A stretch of 64,000 bases of DNA from Spirochaetales bacterium. Lineage in GTDB: Bacteria; Spirochaetota; Spirochaetia; Sphaerochaetales; Sphaerochaetaceae. This document shows, piece by piece, positions 29,803 through 38,823 of this stretch (positions are counted from its first letter, which is position 1; each line of letters starts with the position of its first letter). A model generated the notes under the pieces. The model had not been told where the DNA came from. It was given only the letters and a program-made list of their open reading frames with translations, and ran no database searches. The position numbers and the translations under genes were made by a program. The stretch lies in assembly GCA_018433865.1 (NCBI GenBank), contig JAHDQJ010000048.1, positions 1 through 64,000 on the forward strand, read 5' to 3'.

Positions 29803-31308
29803 TCACTGCGGCATGACGAGACTTCGGATCTCAAGACCCCTCTGGTACCATGATTGGGCAAGGCCGTAGCGATCTCCCGCACTGGTCTTGATTTCCGACG
29901 GTGCACGCCCTTCGACACCCAAACTCAACAGTGGTTCCTCATGGTCAGGAAGGAAGAGCGTCACCTTCCTGTCCAGACGATACGCGATCCCTCCGTCGGT
30001 ATACTGTCCGAGAGGCATCGGATCGAAGGAGATCACCACCAACGATTTCACTTTCTCCGGATCGAACTCGTCTTCGACATACCGATAGTAGCGGATCGAT
30101 CCATCTTCGGTTACTTCTGCGAACAGCATGTTCGGGGGAACGGGAAGAAGGTACTGTTCCTTCGCAGAATGCTTGGATGAAACGGCCCTGACGAAAGTTC
30201 CATACTGCTCTTCATAGGCACGGTCCTGAAGCATTTCGAAACGCATGCCACCATCGGTAAGCGTTTCGCCGACCAATGCGGTCCTCTTGCCTTCGACGAG
30301 ATCGATCACATAAATCGTATCTCTGTCATGAGAATTCCTGTAGAACAGCCTGCTGCCGATCAACTGCAACCCTTTTCCCTCGTCGGAGGCCAGTTGGACG
30401 ATCCCGGTGCCATCAAGCTTGCTGAAAAAAATCCCTCCCTTTGGTGAAGTGAATGCCAGATACCCGTCACCCACCGCATACTCCATGATATCCCGGTGCA
30501 GCGCGAGCACCGCGTTGCCTCCGGCGATCGGCTGGCGCATCAGGCGCAATCCATCCTTGTAGTACAGCCAGGAACCAGATACCTGAATATCGTGATATGG
30601 ACCGCCCACGATCCTTTGGGCCACCATCCTCCGCTGCAGGTCGAAACGGCGGATGACCGAGGATCCTTCGGTGGATCCGAGCATGAAGGCCATCCCTCCG
30701 GAGATGCCGACCAACTGTCCTCCATTGGCGTAGAGCAGGGTAGGGCCGGCTTCCTGGGAGAGTTCGATCGCGTACAGGTCTCCCTGGCCTTCCGTACTCA
30801 CATACACCGTATGGTCATGCAAGTGTGCATGTGCCACAGGCACATCGAGCAGCCGATCCAGTTCATACGTCACGGTATCGAGACTACAGAGGATGTTGCC
30901 TTGTTCCTTGTCGATATGGATGAGGCGGGTCCCGTAGGAACCGACGATGATGCCGTCGAACGAAGCGACGAGATCGTCCCGGGCGTTGATGCTGCCGATC
31001 TGGCTCCGGTGCAACTTCTGCAGGTAATGGGATTCCGAACCGTCCTCGAACCGCATGTCGACGGTGAACCAGACAGTCTCGCCTTCCAGCGCGACATAGC
31101 CGCCGTTACGCATGTTGGAGGAGGTGTTCCCGCGCAAGGAGCTTTCAGTATCCTGCAACTGCTCGTTGAGTGCACTCTCCATCCTCAGCACCGCATCGCC
31201 ATCAATGACGATGCGATCCGTGGCAGTGCACCCGACGAGCGAGAGGAGCGTTGTCAGGGCAAGTACAAGGACAGTGAGGAACAAGTTCACCCGATGTGTC
31301 GCTTTCAT
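29803..31308 (-). CDS. Predicted beta-propeller lipoprotein (DUF5050-like)
   Basis: A lipoprotein signal peptide (basic start, long hydrophobic core, LSLVGC lipobox at about residue 27) anchors the 501-residue protein to the outer face of a membrane. The rest is repeated beta blades with patterns such as VSGSWLYYKDGLRLMRQPIAGG, VGDGYLAFTSPKGGIFFSKLDGTGI and LQLIGSRLFYRN, typical of DUF5050/WD40-like propellers. Function unknown, probably sensing or binding at the surface. It ends exactly where the convergent Crp gene ends. Confidence 0.72.
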   Translation of the reverse strand: MKATHRVNLFLTVLVLALTTLLSLVGCTATDRIVIDGDAVLRMESALNEQLQDTESSLRGNTSSNMRNGGYVALEGETVWFTVDMRFEDGSESHYLQKLHRSQIGSINARDDLVASFDGIIVGSYGTRLIHIDKEQGNILCSLDTVTYELDRLLDVPVAHAHLHDHTVYVSTEGQGDLYAIELSQEAGPTLLYANGGQLVGISGGMAFMLGSTEGSSVIRRFDLQRRMVAQRIVGGPYHDIQVSGSWLYYKDGLRLMRQPIAGGNAVLALHRDIMEYAVGDGYLAFTSPKGGIFFSKLDGTGIVQLASDEGKGLQLIGSRLFYRNSHDRDTIYVIDLVEGKRTALVGETLTDGGMRFEMLQDRAYEEQYGTFVRAVSSKHSAKEQYLLPVPPNMLFAEVTEDGSIRYYRYVEDEFDPEKVKSLVVISFDPMPLGQYTDGGIAYRLDRKVTLFLPDHEEPLLSLGVEGRAPSEIKTSAGDRYGLAQSWYQRGLEIRSLVMPQ

Positions 31309-31342
31309 GATACCTTGACTCTATCTGTGGTCACGGATCACG

Positions 31343-32419
31343 TCAAGGAAAAGAGACTGCTTCGCCTCTCCTTCCGCTACGGTAGATGCCCTCGATGATG
31401 CGGACCGTCTCGCGACCGTCCTCGCCCGTGACCAGCGGTTTCGAATTTTCCTTGATCGCACGGACCACATCCTCGATCTGCCGGGCGAAGAAGTAGGTCG
31501 TCGCATCGATGCCATTGAAGAACTTCTCGTCCGCTTCCTTGAACTTGGCCAGAAGCGATTCCTCGCCCGGTATGGTCCACAGGTCGTTCACCGGAGGTTC
31601 TGCGACTCCGCTTCTGCCTGCGATGAACATGGCGCCACCGTCGGTCTGCACACCTGCCGAGGCCCCGCTCGATCCGTGGATATGCACTTTCGCATAGATT
31701 CCCGGTTTCTGGGAGTTGCTCACGAGGATCGACCCCATCCCCCCGTTCTTGAAGCGGACCGTCGCGACCGCGGTGTCCTCTACTTCGATATACGGATGGT
31801 TGACGTTGTCCCATTCGGCTTGGATGCGGGCGACAGGACCCATGAACCAGTGCAGGAGGTCGAATTGGTGGGGAGCTTGGTTGATGCACACTCCGCCTCC
31901 CTCGGTTTCCCACTTGCCCCGCCACGGATCGCTCGCATAGTAATCCTCATCGCGCCATCCGAGGATCGTCGCCATCCCGATTGCCGGCTTGCCGAGCTTT
32001 CCGCTGTCGATCGCCTCCCGGATGCGCATGGTGGAGGGGTACCAACGTCTTTGGCTGATGACACTGAGTACTTTGTCGGCCTTATCGGCCGCAACGATCA
32101 TGTCGGTGCATTCCGCCTCGGTCAAGGCCATCGGTTTCTCCACGAGCACGTGACACCCTGCGGCGAAGGCCTCCAGCGCATCGTCATGGTGCCGGGGATG
32201 CGGTGTCGAGATGATCACCGCATCGACTTGGTCCATCGCTGCCATCTGCGCGACGTCCTTGCGACTTGCGATATGCCATGCCGCGGCGAACGCGTCGCGG
32301 CGCTCATCATTGCGTCCGCACACCGACACCAGCGTGGCACCGAGAGCCTCGGTAAGCGCCTGTGCGTGCAAGTGGGCAACTTTCCCGTATCCTACCAATC
32401 CGAAACGAATCGTCTCCAT
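31343..32419 (-). CDS. Gfo/Idh/MocA-family NAD(P)-dependent oxidoreductase
   Basis: The dinucleotide-binding start IRFGLVGYGKVAHLHAQAL, the DAVIISTPHPRHHDDALEAFAAGCHVLVEKPMALTEAEC block (EKP motif carrying the catalytic Lys) and the C-terminal beta-sheet domain identify the family. Family members oxidise or epimerise sugars and inositols. It is the last gene of the rpiR-kinase-dehydrogenase operon, so it likely acts on the sugar taken up by the divergent ABC importer. The second of two ATGs suits the AGGAG spacing better. Confidence 0.9.
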   Translation of the reverse strand: METIRFGLVGYGKVAHLHAQALTEALGATLVSVCGRNDERRDAFAAAWHIASRKDVAQMAAMDQVDAVIISTPHPRHHDDALEAFAAGCHVLVEKPMALTEAECTDMIVAADKADKVLSVISQRRWYPSTMRIREAIDSGKLGKPAIGMATILGWRDEDYYASDPWRGKWETEGGGVCINQAPHQFDLLHWFMGPVARIQAEWDNVNHPYIEVEDTAVATVRFKNGGMGSILVSNSQKPGIYAKVHIHGSSGASAGVQTDGGAMFIAGRSGVAEPPVNDLWTIPGEESLLAKFKEADEKFFNGIDATTYFFARQIEDVVRAIKENSKPLVTGEDGRETVRIIEGIYRSGRRGEAVSFP

Positions 32420-32428
32420 CATCTTCTC

Positions 32429-33463
32429 CTACGGTTCCAACACGACTTTGAGCAAACCTGGTTCACGTCCGTAGAGACGGGTGAACCACGCGTGTCCCTC
32501 GGAGAGGGGAGCCACCGCACTGACCAGAGGCATCACATCGATCTTCTTGCGTGCCATGAGGTCGAGCACCAACGGGTATTCCCCGGCCATGGCGCAGGAA
32601 CCGAGCAGGGATATCTGGCGAGTCACCACTTGCTGCAGGGGAAGCTCCACGCTCGGGCTCACGTTTCCGATGAGCGTGACCGATCCTCCCTTGCGCACGA
32701 TGGAGATCGCAGTCTTGATCGGAGTAGTCGCTCCTACTGCCTCGAACACACGATCGACGCCACCGGGACCGATCGCCTTCGCGATCTTCTCCACGAGGAG
32801 CGGATCAGAAGGATCGAATGCCACATCGGCACCGAAGGAGAGCGCACTCTCCCTCCGTTTCGCATCGGTATCGAGGGCGATGATCTTCCCGCTCGTCGAA
32901 GTCCGGAGGATCTGCACGAGCAAGAGCCCGATAAGTCCGGTCCCTACCACAGCCATCGACTCATTCAATCCGACAGGAGTGATGCGGAACGCATGTGCCG
33001 CGACTGCTGCCGGTTCCGCCAAGGCGGCTTCGACGAATGAGAGGCCCTCAGGCAACGGATAGACGATATGATCGGGAACCAAGACGAATTCGGCGAACGC
33101 TCCGTCCTGGCGATACTCATCGCAGGAAACGCCGAGCACACGCCGGTTGTCGCAGAGATTCACATCCCCTGTCCGGCAATAGCGGCAGGTACCGCAGAAA
33201 ATGGTCGAGTCGAAGGTCACCCTCTGGCCGACGTGCAAGTTCCTGACTTCGCTTCCGATCGCGACAATCTCCCCGGAGGCCTCATGTCCCATGATCACGG
33301 GAGGCTGGCGCCTCCCGGTCGATCCGTCGAACCCATGGACATCGGATCCGCAGATGGCTACGGCTTTCACCTGAACCAGCACGTCATGCGCACCGGCGAC
33401 GGAAGGCGTCGGCACCTCCTTGAACTTCAGCTCCTTGTACGATTCCATCACCAGTGCTTTCAT
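32429..33463 (-). CDS. Zinc-dependent alcohol/polyol dehydrogenase
   Basis: This medium-chain dehydrogenase has the catalytic zinc ligands CGSDVHGFDGS and GHEASGEI near residues 38-67, structural-zinc cysteines in CGTCRYCRTGDVNLC, and a GxGxxG-like Rossmann turn (VVGTGLIGLL). It is closest in look to sorbitol or threonine dehydrogenase-type enzymes that oxidise polyols or sugar acids. The internal ATG at 33463 is chosen because GGAGAA lies upstream. Sixteen bases separate it from the kinase gene. Confidence 0.9.
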   Translation of the reverse strand: MKALVMESYKELKFKEVPTPSVAGAHDVLVQVKAVAICGSDVHGFDGSTGRRQPPVIMGHEASGEIVAIGSEVRNLHVGQRVTFDSTIFCGTCRYCRTGDVNLCDNRRVLGVSCDEYRQDGAFAEFVLVPDHIVYPLPEGLSFVEAALAEPAAVAAHAFRITPVGLNESMAVVGTGLIGLLLVQILRTSTSGKIIALDTDAKRRESALSFGADVAFDPSDPLLVEKIAKAIGPGGVDRVFEAVGATTPIKTAISIVRKGGSVTLIGNVSPSVELPLQQVVTRQISLLGSCAMAGEYPLVLDLMARKKIDVMPLVSAVAPLSEGHAWFTRLYGREPGLLKVVLEP

Positions 33464-33479
33464 GTCGATTATTCTCCGT

Positions 33480-34601
33480 TTACCGTTGTATGCGGGCGGA
33501 TCCGCCCTTTGCGAATGCTTCCACCTGATCAAGCGTCGCCATCGTGGTGTCGCCGGGGAAGGTGGTCAGCATCGCCCCGTGGGCCCAACCGAGCCTGAGG
33601 GCCTCTTCGGGGGCCTTGCCCTCGAGCAAACCGTGGATCAGGCCGGCTGCGAATCCGTCGCCGCCGCCTACACGGTCGTATACGTCGAGTGAGCAGGTCG
33701 GAGCTTGGTAAGCCTGGCCATCGAGCCAGAGAACCGCACTCCAATCATGCCGATTGGTAGAGTTGACCTCACGCATCGTGGTCGCCACGGCCTTGATGTT
33801 CGGGAAACGTTTCGCGACCGTTTCCATCATGCCGAAGAAGACCGAGGGGTCGAGCTTCGAGTGCTTGTCCACCTTCGGCCCTTCGAGCCCGAGACCCATC
33901 TGCAGGTCTTCCTCATTGCCGACGAGCACGTCCACATGTTCGACGATCCGACCGAGGACGCTCTGTGCCTTCTGCACCGGGTCGACACCCTCTGCAGCGT
34001 TGGCTGCCCAGAGCTTCGCGCGGTAGTTGAGGTCGAAGGAGACGACCGCGCCTGCTTCGCGGGCAGCCTTCATCGCCTCGATGACCAATTCGGGTGTCGT
34101 CTCGCTCAGTGCGCTGAAGATTCCGCCGGAGTGGAACCACCGCACGCCATGGCCGAAAATGGCCTTCCAGTCGAAGGATCCGGGACCGAGCAGTGCAGCG
34201 GCCTCATAGGAACGGTTGTAGAACACCACCGGAGCGCGTACGCCACCGCCCTGGTCGCTCCACACCTGTGCCATGTTTGGGCCATGCACCCCGTTATGCT
34301 TGAACCGGGCATAGAAGGATTCGACTCCCATCCTCCTTACCTCGGCCTCGATCTTCTTTCCGATAGGGTAGTCGACCATGGCGGATACCACCGCGGTCCT
34401 CTTGCCGAATGCGCGTGCGAGGTTCGCCGCGACGTTGAACTCACCACCTGAGACATGGATGTCATACCGGTCGGCGTATTCGAACGGTACGATACCCGGA
34501 TCGAGCCTCGTCACCAAGGCTCCCAAGGTAACGAAATCATACGGCTTCTCCACGATCTTCCGCTCCACCGCCTTCGATGCCGGAACCATCAGCTTTCCCA
34601 T
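33480..34601 (-). CDS. PfkB-family sugar kinase, 2-keto-3-deoxygluconate kinase-like
   Basis: PfkB signatures are clear: VSGGEFNVAANLARAFGKRTAVVSAM near the start, and DRVGGGDGFAAGLIHGLL with the catalytic Asp near the end. The middle block VVSFDLNYRAKLW is typical of KDG kinases, which phosphorylate 2-keto-3-deoxygluconate in pectin and glucuronate breakdown. Substrate is inferred. Length (373) is a little longer than usual (about 310-340), with an extra N-terminal segment. AGGAGGAAGCAC precedes the ATG. Confidence 0.85.
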   Translation of the reverse strand: MGKLMVPASKAVERKIVEKPYDFVTLGALVTRLDPGIVPFEYADRYDIHVSGGEFNVAANLARAFGKRTAVVSAMVDYPIGKKIEAEVRRMGVESFYARFKHNGVHGPNMAQVWSDQGGGVRAPVVFYNRSYEAAALLGPGSFDWKAIFGHGVRWFHSGGIFSALSETTPELVIEAMKAAREAGAVVSFDLNYRAKLWAANAAEGVDPVQKAQSVLGRIVEHVDVLVGNEEDLQMGLGLEGPKVDKHSKLDPSVFFGMMETVAKRFPNIKAVATTMREVNSTNRHDWSAVLWLDGQAYQAPTCSLDVYDRVGGGDGFAAGLIHGLLEGKAPEEALRLGWAHGAMLTTFPGDTTMATLDQVEAFAKGGSARIQR

Positions 34602-34682
34602 GTGCTTCCTCCTGGAATAGTGCTATGCTGTGGCAGCAATGCTACCACGTTTGTGTGTTGTCTTGACAGTCATCTTGCCGTC

Positions 34683-35549
34683 CTAGATCCGTCTTTTCGC
34701 GATTACGTTTCGCATCGCATCGAGGTGTTCCACCGCTTCCGACCCCAGGTGTTTCAGTATCATGACGTAGAGTACGTCTATCGTCACCTGCTGCGCGATG
34801 CGGGCTGAGAATGCCTCCGCGATGTAGCCGTTGCTGGCAACCGCGACCGGGAGGATGACGTGGGCCATCCGGGAGAGCCCGGAACGGGCGCTCGTGGTCA
34901 CCACTATGATCTTGCAGGAGCGGTCGCGCAATTCCTGTGCGATCGCGATCGTATCCATGTTCGTTCCCGTGTGACTGAAGATCAGCGCGACACAATCGGC
35001 ACAACTTTGGCTTGCGAGCATCAGCTGCATGTGGTAGTCCTCGACCATCACGCAATCGATGCCGGTACGTATCAGCTTGTGGAAGGCATCCTGGGCGACG
35101 ATGTTCGAGCCTCCGAGCCCGAAGATCAATAGCCGGCCGGAGTTGGCGATCATCTGGGCCGCCTTGTCCACATCCTTCCTGTCAAGTACTCCCCTGGTGA
35201 GCGAAAGGGTGTTCATCGCGTTGCTGAAGACCATCTCCACCTCGTCCGTATGTGCTTCCACGCGCGTCTCATAGATCCGGGAGGCGGGACCGATCGCCTC
35301 GGTGGCGAGCGCGATCCGGAATCTTTGGTAGCCGCTGTAACCGAGCTTGCGGACGAATCGCACCAATGTCGATTCGGAGATCCCTATCTGGTCGGCAAGT
35401 TCATCGATGCTCGGATGGACCGCCTTCGCAGGATCGGAGAGGATATGGTCCGCGATCGTCCGCTCCTTCGCGCTGAGGCGAGGATACATCGTCTTGATCG
35501 TATAGATGCACCCCGATTCGAACGGGGAGGGCTTCTCCGGCTCTTTCAT
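34683..35549 (-). CDS. RpiR-family regulator of the sugar module
   Basis: The N-terminal HTH_6 domain (YPRLSAKERTIADHILSD, then DELADQIGISESTLVRFVRKLGYSGYQRFRIAL) is followed by a SIS sugar-phosphate-binding domain (GRLLIFGLGGSNIVAQDAFHKL, IFSHTGTNMDTIAIAQEL, IIVVTTSARSGLSRMA). RpiR proteins sense phosphosugars and repress or activate sugar operons. The ATG at 35549 is favoured because a strong promoter places the transcript start almost on it; no ribosome site is present, so translation may be leaderless. First gene of the leftward operon, divergent from the importer. Confidence 0.9.
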   Translation of the reverse strand: MKEPEKPSPFESGCIYTIKTMYPRLSAKERTIADHILSDPAKAVHPSIDELADQIGISESTLVRFVRKLGYSGYQRFRIALATEAIGPASRIYETRVEAHTDEVEMVFSNAMNTLSLTRGVLDRKDVDKAAQMIANSGRLLIFGLGGSNIVAQDAFHKLIRTGIDCVMVEDYHMQLMLASQSCADCVALIFSHTGTNMDTIAIAQELRDRSCKIIVVTTSARSGLSRMAHVILPVAVASNGYIAEAFSARIAQQVTIDVLYVMILKHLGSEAVEHLDAMRNVIAKRRI

Positions 35550-35556
35550 GAAAGTG

Positions 35557-35585
35557 AGTATACTATGAAATAAATATTCATGCAA
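35557..35585 (-). promoter_or_regulatory. Promoter of the rpiR-kinase operon
   Basis: Reading left, TTGCAT (35585-35580), 17 bases, then TATACT (35562-35557) end seven bases before the regulator ATG. A TGAAATAAATATTCA near-palindrome (35566-35580) fills the spacer and resembles operators known for RpiR proteins (TGAAA...TTTCA type), suggesting autoregulation. Confidence 0.7.
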
Positions 35586-35598
35586 ATGAAATAAAGAA

Positions 35599-35639
35599 GT
35601 CAAATTGAATTTGACAGATGGAATAAAAAGCATGATACT
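35599..35639 (+). promoter_or_regulatory. Promoter and palindromic operator of the ABC importer operon
   Basis: TTGACA (35611-35616), 17 bases and GATACT (35634-35639) form a good sigma-70 promoter for the importer genes. A perfect 8+1+8 palindrome, GTCAAATT-G-AATTTGAC (35599-35615), overlaps the -35 box, where a repressor would block polymerase. The repeat ATGAAATAAA occurs at 35565 and 35586 nearby. The likely binder is the divergent RpiR protein. Confidence 0.75.
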
Positions 35640-35685
35640 ATCAAGGTGACCATTGGTCGCAGATCAACACAAAAGGAGAATTGCC

Positions 35686-36957
35686 ATGAAAAGAGTACTT
35701 GTCATGTTGCTCATCGCAAGTCTTTCATTCGCACTGTTCGCCCAAGGTGCATCGGAAGCACCCAAGGCCCAACAGGAGATCCGTGTCCTCCTCGCAAACC
35801 ACCCCTACGGTGAGTTGCTGAAGACGAAGATTCCTGAGTTCGAAGCCCAAAGCGGCATCAAGGTGAATTTCGAGAGCCTCCAGGAGTCCCAGCTGACCCA
35901 GAAGCTCACCACCGAGTTCGCCACCGGTTCCTCGACGGTCGACGTATTCATGACCCGTCCGCTGCAGGAAGGCCTGCTGTTCATCAAGAACGGCTGGTAT
36001 GCCCCGCTGGACACCTATGATTTTGCCGATTACCCGTCCAATTCCGTGGATATCGGTCGCAAGGGCAACTCTGCCTTCATCGTACCGCTGATCACCGAAT
36101 GGCAGGTCATGTACTACCGGAAGGACCTCTTTGCCCAGGCCGGGCTCAAGGTTCCCACCAACTTCACCGAACTTGAAGCGGCTGCGAAGGCCCTCACCAA
36201 GGACGGCGTCGCCGGTTTCGGTTCCCGTGGAAAGGGCGCTGCAGCTGTCACCCAGCTCTCCTCCTACATCTATAACTACGGCGGACTGTACCTCGACAAG
36301 AACGTAGCGGTGTTCGACAGCCCCGAGGCCCTCGAGGCAATCCGCTTCTACGGTCGGTTGCTCGGGACATACGGTCCCCAGGGCGTGGCTTCGATGTCAT
36401 GGGAGAACCTGATGCCCGTATTCCAGACCGGCAAGTTGGCGATGTGGACCGATGCCTCGGTATTCTATGACCAGGTTGTCGACCAGACCAAGACCGCTAT
36501 TCCCGCCGCGAACGTCGGCGTTGCCCAGCTTCCCAAGGGACCCAAGGGCGACAGTCCCTTCATCGTCGTCTCCTGGGGCATGGGCATGTCTTCCAAAAGC
36601 AAGAACCCCGATGCAGCCATGCAGTTCCTCTCCTGGGCAACCAGCAAGGAAATGGCGGTCGAGGCGATGCTGAAGAACATCCCGATGGCCCGTAACTCCG
36701 CGTGGGCGAACGCCGATGTCCGTGCGAAGATGCACCCCGGATTGATCGAGACCCAAGCTCATGCCGCGAAGAACGGATATCCGTATGACCGTCCTTTCAT
36801 GAGCGCTGTCGGACAGGCACGTGACCTGATCGGTGAAGTCATCATCGAGTCGATCAATACCAAGGGTACCTCCACCAAGCTTCCTGCCCTAGCGGCAGAG
36901 AAGGCCAAGGCTGTCAACGACCTTTTGAAGGCCGATGGCGAATATGGTGGCAACTGA
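35686..36957 (+). CDS. ABC-importer sugar-binding protein (family 1)
   Basis: The protein has a classical signal peptide (KRVLVMLLIASLSFALFAQGASEA) and the body of a family 1 extracellular solute-binding protein (ANHPYGELLKTKIPEFEAQSGIKVNFESLQESQLTQKLTTEFATGSSTVDVFMTRP, GKLAMWTDASVFYD). Exported to the periplasm, it delivers a carbohydrate to the permeases that follow. The ATG at 35686 follows AAGGAGAATTGCC. Linkage to a KDG-kinase-like enzyme suggests a sugar acid or polyol cargo. Confidence 0.92.
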   Translation: MKRVLVMLLIASLSFALFAQGASEAPKAQQEIRVLLANHPYGELLKTKIPEFEAQSGIKVNFESLQESQLTQKLTTEFATGSSTVDVFMTRPLQEGLLFIKNGWYAPLDTYDFADYPSNSVDIGRKGNSAFIVPLITEWQVMYYRKDLFAQAGLKVPTNFTELEAAAKALTKDGVAGFGSRGKGAAAVTQLSSYIYNYGGLYLDKNVAVFDSPEALEAIRFYGRLLGTYGPQGVASMSWENLMPVFQTGKLAMWTDASVFYDQVVDQTKTAIPAANVGVAQLPKGPKGDSPFIVVSWGMGMSSKSKNPDAAMQFLSWATSKEMAVEAMLKNIPMARNSAWANADVRAKMHPGLIETQAHAAKNGYPYDRPFMSAVGQARDLIGEVIIESINTKGTSTKLPALAAEKAKAVNDLLKADGEYGGN

Positions 36958-37039
36958 CCTGTCATGATCTTGTCGCAGGGGATCGGAACTTGTTCCGGTC
37001 CCCTGTCTCAGTACCCTGTGTTACCCCAGGAGGCCAGCC

Positions 37040-37918
37040 ATGATCAAAAGCGGATTCTTCGAACGGAATCTGAAGTATCTCTTCCCATTGCCCGCGCTGC
37101 TCTTCGTATTGCTGCTGATGGTGTTTCCCGTTTTGTACACCCTGTTCGTCAGCTTCACGGAGTGGACACTGACCTCGGGAAGGCCGATGAAGTTCGTCGC
37201 GCTTGACAGCTATCTCAAGATCATGCGTGAGCCGCGATTCCTCGATGCCGTCGGACGAACATTCAGCTTCACCGTCGGAGCCGTGGTCGCGGAGGCCGTG
37301 TTGGGAACCACGATCGCACTGGTGCTGAACCGTGAGTTCAAGGGCAAGAATGCCCTCAAGTTCATCCTCCTGCTCCCGTTGGTGGCGACACCGGTTGCCG
37401 TGGGAATCGTTTTCAACCTCTTCTACGATCCGACGATCGGATTCCTCAATTACGTGCTCAGCGTGCTGGGGCTTCCGCAGAGCGGGTGGGTGACCGCCTC
37501 GAGCACCGTCCTCCCCTCGCTGATGTTGGTCGATATCTGGCAATGGACCCCGATGATCGCCCTGATCGTGCTTGCCGGCCTCGCGGGTCTTTCCAACGAG
37601 CCGTATGAATCGGCAAAGGTCGACGGAGCTTCGGGGGCACAGACGTTCTTCCACGTGACGCTACCGATGATCATGCCGACGATCCTCACCGCGATCATTC
37701 TCCGCGCCGTCGATGCGTTGAAGACCTACGACATCATCTATGCCATGACCGGAGGCGGACCCGGCTACTCATCGGAGACGCTCAACATCCTGGCGTACAA
37801 GTACAGCTTCGAGTATTTCAATCTCGGACAAGCCTCTTCGATCCTTGTGTTCCTCTTCTTCCTGGTGCTGCTGTTCAGCCTCGGGGTGATGAAGATCCGC
37901 AAGAAGTTCGAGCTGTAG
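37040..37918 (+). CDS. ABC sugar permease, MalF/UgpA type
   Basis: Six membrane spans are visible, beginning YLFPLPALLFVLLLMVFPVLYTLFVSF. The cytoplasmic EAA loop carries EPYESAKVDGASGAQTFFHVTLPMIMPTI, the docking site for the ATPase. It forms a heteromer with the next permease. No ATPase gene is present in this operon, so a shared MsiK/UgpC-type ATPase encoded elsewhere is probably used. Confidence 0.92.
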   Translation: MIKSGFFERNLKYLFPLPALLFVLLLMVFPVLYTLFVSFTEWTLTSGRPMKFVALDSYLKIMREPRFLDAVGRTFSFTVGAVVAEAVLGTTIALVLNREFKGKNALKFILLLPLVATPVAVGIVFNLFYDPTIGFLNYVLSVLGLPQSGWVTASSTVLPSLMLVDIWQWTPMIALIVLAGLAGLSNEPYESAKVDGASGAQTFFHVTLPMIMPTILTAIILRAVDALKTYDIIYAMTGGGPGYSSETLNILAYKYSFEYFNLGQASSILVFLFFLVLLFSLGVMKIRKKFEL

Positions 37919-37928
37919 GGAGGATGCC

Positions 37929-38744
37929 ATGAAACAGTCACTGCGATTCAGGATCGGATTTCCCTTGCTGGTGCTGATCATCATCATCCCGATGATCTTC
38001 CCCTTCCTCTGGATGTTCATGTCGGCGTTCAAGACCCAGGTCGACATCATCTCCTGGCCGCCCAAGTTCCTCTTCAGCCCCACCATGGTGAATTTCAACA
38101 AGGTCTTCAACGAGCAGAACTTCCTGCTCTACCTGAAGAATTCGATGATCGTCGGCGTAGGCTCGGTGGCCATCTCGTTGCTGCTCGGGCTCCCCGCCGC
38201 CTATTCCATCGCCCGTTTCCACCAGAAGAGACTGTCCGTGATGATCCTCATCGCCAGACTCATGCCGGGAATCTCGTTCCTCATGCCGTGGTACATCGTG
38301 TTCAGCCGGCTCGGACTGATGGACAGCTATACTGCGCTGATCCTCAGCCACATCCTGATCGCACTTCCGGTGGTGGTCTGGATCATGTCGAGCTATTTCG
38401 AGTCGGTTCCTCTTGAGATGGAGGAGTCCGCGATGGTAGACGGAGCCACCATGCAACGGGCATTCGTCTCGATCATCCTGCCGCTCTCGGTACCCGGCAT
38501 CGTCACCGCCACGACCCTCAGTTTCATCTTCTCGTGGAACAACTTCATGTTCAGCCAAGTCCTGAGCATGGAGAAGACGAGGACCCTTCCGATCGCCGTC
38601 TACAACTTCATGTCCTACGCCGAGGTCGATTGGGGCGGGGTGATGGCAGCGGCGGTCGCGATCATGACCCCTGCGATCATCCTCACCATGGTCTTCCAGA
38701 AATACGTGGTGAAGGGACTCACGATGGGAGCGGTCAAGGGCTGA
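37929..38744 (+). CDS. ABC sugar permease, MalG/UgpE type
   Basis: The second inner-membrane subunit starts ten bases after the first. Spans are clear (FPLLVLIIIIPMIFPFLWMFMSAF at the start) and the EAA loop reads PLEMEESAMVDGATMQRAFVSIILPLSVPGI. AGGGAGGATGCC precedes the ATG. A strong hairpin follows, closing the three-gene unit. Confidence 0.92.
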   Translation: MKQSLRFRIGFPLLVLIIIIPMIFPFLWMFMSAFKTQVDIISWPPKFLFSPTMVNFNKVFNEQNFLLYLKNSMIVGVGSVAISLLLGLPAAYSIARFHQKRLSVMILIARLMPGISFLMPWYIVFSRLGLMDSYTALILSHILIALPVVVWIMSSYFESVPLEMEESAMVDGATMQRAFVSIILPLSVPGIVTATTLSFIFSWNNFMFSQVLSMEKTRTLPIAVYNFMSYAEVDWGGVMAAAVAIMTPAIILTMVFQKYVVKGLTMGAVKG

Positions 38745-38771
38745 ACGAGCCACCACATGCCCGGATACACA

Positions 38772-38797
38772 GGATCCCACCGTTGGCGGTGGGATCC
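38772..38797. terminator. Hairpin ending the importer operon
   Basis: An 11-bp perfect stem, GGATCCCACCG with CGGTGGGATCC, has a TTGG loop. No T tract follows on either strand, so it may stop transcription with Rho or protect the 3' end. It also sits between two convergent genes. Confidence 0.6.
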
Positions 38798-38823
38798 TGC
38801 ATGATGGGATCAGGTGCATGCCG

